Positions 62,681 to 64,000 of a stretch of 64,000 nt of DNA are shown in pieces. A program made the position numbers and the translations under genes. The notes below the pieces were generated by a model. That model ran no database searches. It was not told the origin of the DNA and saw nothing but the letters and a program-made list of their open reading frames with translations. Within the stretch, counting starts at the first letter, position 1. The number at the start of each line of letters is the position of its first letter. Source of the DNA: JAOUEA01 sp963762075 (lineage in GTDB: Bacteria > Actinomycetota > UBA4738 > HRBIN12); the NCBI GenBank assembly GCA_963762075.1, contig CAVXJC010000002.1, positions 62,001 to 126,000 of the forward strand. Direction: 5' to 3'.

Positions 62681-64000
62681 CTACTCGTCGGGCGATCGGA
62701 ACCAGCGTCCGGCGTTGAACTCCGCGACCACTGCCTTGCCTTCGGTCGTGAGGCCCTCGAATCGCACGCGACGTGGGTCGCGCTGGTCGCCCACCGCGAA
62801 CGAACCGTCGCCGACTGGCACCAGTTGGCCGTCATTGCCTTGGTCGCCGCTCTCGTACGGCCACTGCAGGACCAGCCCGCCCTTGCGGACCAGCACCCTC
62901 AGCACGGGATTCCAAGGACAGTCGTTGCGGTACAAGCCGGGGAAGCCGCTCCACTCGGGAGGGAGCGGTTCGGGCTCGGACCCCGCGTAGGCCTGTCCTC
63001 GGAACCACGTGGAACCGTGGAAAGCCTCGACCACCCGGCCATCGCTGTCGCGCACGAACTCGAGGGGGAACCGATCGAGCGCCTCGTGCGCCACCAGGAA
63101 CGTGTCGCCGACCTCGGTCGACAAGGGATCTCGCTCGAGTCGAACGGCGAGCGGTCCGAGCCGCGCCACGAGCCCGTCGTCGACTTGCTCGATCACCAGC
63201 TCCCGGCCATCGTCGCCGGCGTAGCGACCCGCGTAGTCGGGCGCCTTCTCGATCTCGGTCGGAAGCGGCGGTGACCACACCTCGGGAAGCTCCTGCCCCG
63301 CGAGGCTCGCGCGGACCGCCGAGAGCGCTGCTGCGGCGATGCCCCGCTTCGTGCCGCCTCCGTTCTGCAACACCACGATGCCCAAGCCGTCGTCAGGTGA
63401 GACCCCGAGCAGCGCCGTGAACCCAACCATGCCACCCGTGTGCGCGATCCATCGGTGACCATCGACGTCTTCCTGCCAAAGGCCGTATGCGTAGCGACCT
63501 CCATCGCCATCGTCGGTGCCGTTCTCGGTGAGGGTCGAGAACATCGCGTCGCCCAGGATCCGGTCCCCACGGCCGTCGGGCACGTCGCCGCGGGCGAGGA
63601 GCAGCCGCGCGTACGCGCACATGTCGATGACGTTCGAGACGATCGAGCCGTCGGCGCTGCTGCTTACGATGCGCGTGGCCGGCGACAACGAGTGCCGAAG
63701 CTGCGGAGGACGGTCCCATCGGGTCGGCTCGTAGCCCGTCGCCGTTCGCTCGTACTCGTTCTCGTCGATCGCCGCGACCGAGTCGCGCATGCCGAGCGGG
63801 GCGAGCAGGCGCTCGGCGATCAACTCGTGAACCTGCATGCCCGTGACGCGCTCGAGACAGGCGCCGACGATCTTCCAGCCGTCGTTGGAATACCAGAAGC
63901 GTTCGCCGGGCGGTGTGGTTGCAGGCACGCGGCGCATCGTCCACAGGGTGCCGGCCAGGGTGGGGGCATCCTCGGTGCCGACCGCGAGGCCGGCGGTGTG
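62681..64000 (-). CDS. Serine hydrolase, beta-lactamase (class C-like) family, N-terminus beyond the window
   Basis: 440 codons are visible and the 5' end lies outside. HTAGLAVG at the edge matches the HTSG segment that follows the catalytic SxxK of this family; SxxK itself is not in view. The YxN motif is YSNDGW and the third motif is HTGG. The C-terminal 170 residues form a separate beta-rich domain, as in many D-aminopeptidase/esterase-like members. A peptidase or esterase role is more likely than antibiotic resistance. The stop is TAG at 62681. Confidence 0.9.
   Translation of the reverse strand, partial: HTAGLAVGTEDAPTLAGTLWTMRRVPATTPPGERFWYSNDGWKIVGACLERVTGMQVHELIAERLLAPLGMRDSVAAIDENEYERTATGYEPTRWDRPPQLRHSLSPATRIVSSSADGSIVSNVIDMCAYARLLLARGDVPDGRGDRILGDAMFSTLTENGTDDGDGGRYAYGLWQEDVDGHRWIAHTGGMVGFTALLGVSPDDGLGIVVLQNGGGTKRGIAAAALSAVRASLAGQELPEVWSPPLPTEIEKAPDYAGRYAGDDGRELVIEQVDDGLVARLGPLAVRLERDPLSTEVGDTFLVAHEALDRFPLEFVRDSDGRVVEAFHGSTWFRGQAYAGSEPEPLPPEWSGFPGLYRNDCPWNPVLRVLVRKGGLVLQWPYESGDQGNDGQLVPVGDGSFAVGDQRDPRRVRFEGLTTEGKAVVAEFNAGRWFRSPDE

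Overview
This window is a high-GC bacterial chromosome segment, most likely from an actinomycetote outside the best-studied genera. Two conserved gene orders point that way: leuS, comEA-comEC, holA, rpsT, lepA-hemW, then hrcA-dnaJ-phoH-ybeY-corC-cdd-era, and mreB-mreC-mreD-pbp2-rodA, rne-rplU-rpmA, obgE-nadD-LCP-rsfS. Many genes have a TANNNT -10 box 6-8 nt before the start codon and no Shine-Dalgarno sequence, so leaderless mRNAs appear common. The lineage is an inference; no rRNA gene is present to settle it.

Layout. (1) 1-10930 is a sugar-catabolic locus. One minus-strand operon encodes a SIS-domain protein, a CUT1-type ABC importer, a GH4 NAD-dependent glycosidase, DeoC and an aldehyde dehydrogenase cut by the window edge. 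A DeoR-type regulator and an amidohydrolase are divergent from it. (2) 11038-18846 is a tightly packed minus-strand operon, hrcA-dnaJ-HIT-phoH-ybeY-corC-cdd-era, under a CIRCE element. Its phoH carries a 361-residue intein with class 3 (WCT) hallmarks and a LAGLIDADG endonuclease domain. (3) 18865-21986 holds a zinc-ribbon membrane protein and an ECF sigma factor overlapping a membrane-anchored beta-propeller gene. (4) 22141-33120 holds translation, replication and competence genes: hemW, lepA, rpsT, holA, comEC, comEA, leuS and a sulfite-oxidase-like molybdoenzyme. holA and comEC both appear frameshifted at G/C runs. (5) 33200-37095 holds a PAS-PAS-GGDEF-EAL protein, an SRPBCC protein and a saccharopine-dehydrogenase-like protein.

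(6) 37240-43586 is the most variable stretch. It contains two related secreted metallophosphoesterases, two tiny Cys-containing proteins, tRNA-Ala(GGC) and beside it a decayed tyrosine recombinase, a CBS-domain protein and a DUF2254 membrane protein. (7) 43638-51006 holds rsfS, an LCP protein, nadD, a DinB-like protein, obgE, rpmA, rplU (with a repeat-encoded Lys/Thr/Ala tail) and rne/rng with a long Arg/Gly-rich N-terminus. (8) 51471-58215 holds a REC-histidine kinase protein and the rod-shape cluster rodA-pbp2-mreDCB. (9) 58350-62628 is the fatty-acid synthase II cluster fabD-fabH-fabG-acpP-fabF. A serine hydrolase truncated by the window end closes the segment.

Operon partners are usually joined by 4-nt stop/start overlaps, most often GTGA, implying translational coupling. 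The most noteworthy items are the PhoH intein, the leaderless-promoter pattern, the integrase remnant beside tRNA-Ala, the two likely frameshifts, the L21 tail and the sigma/propeller pair.
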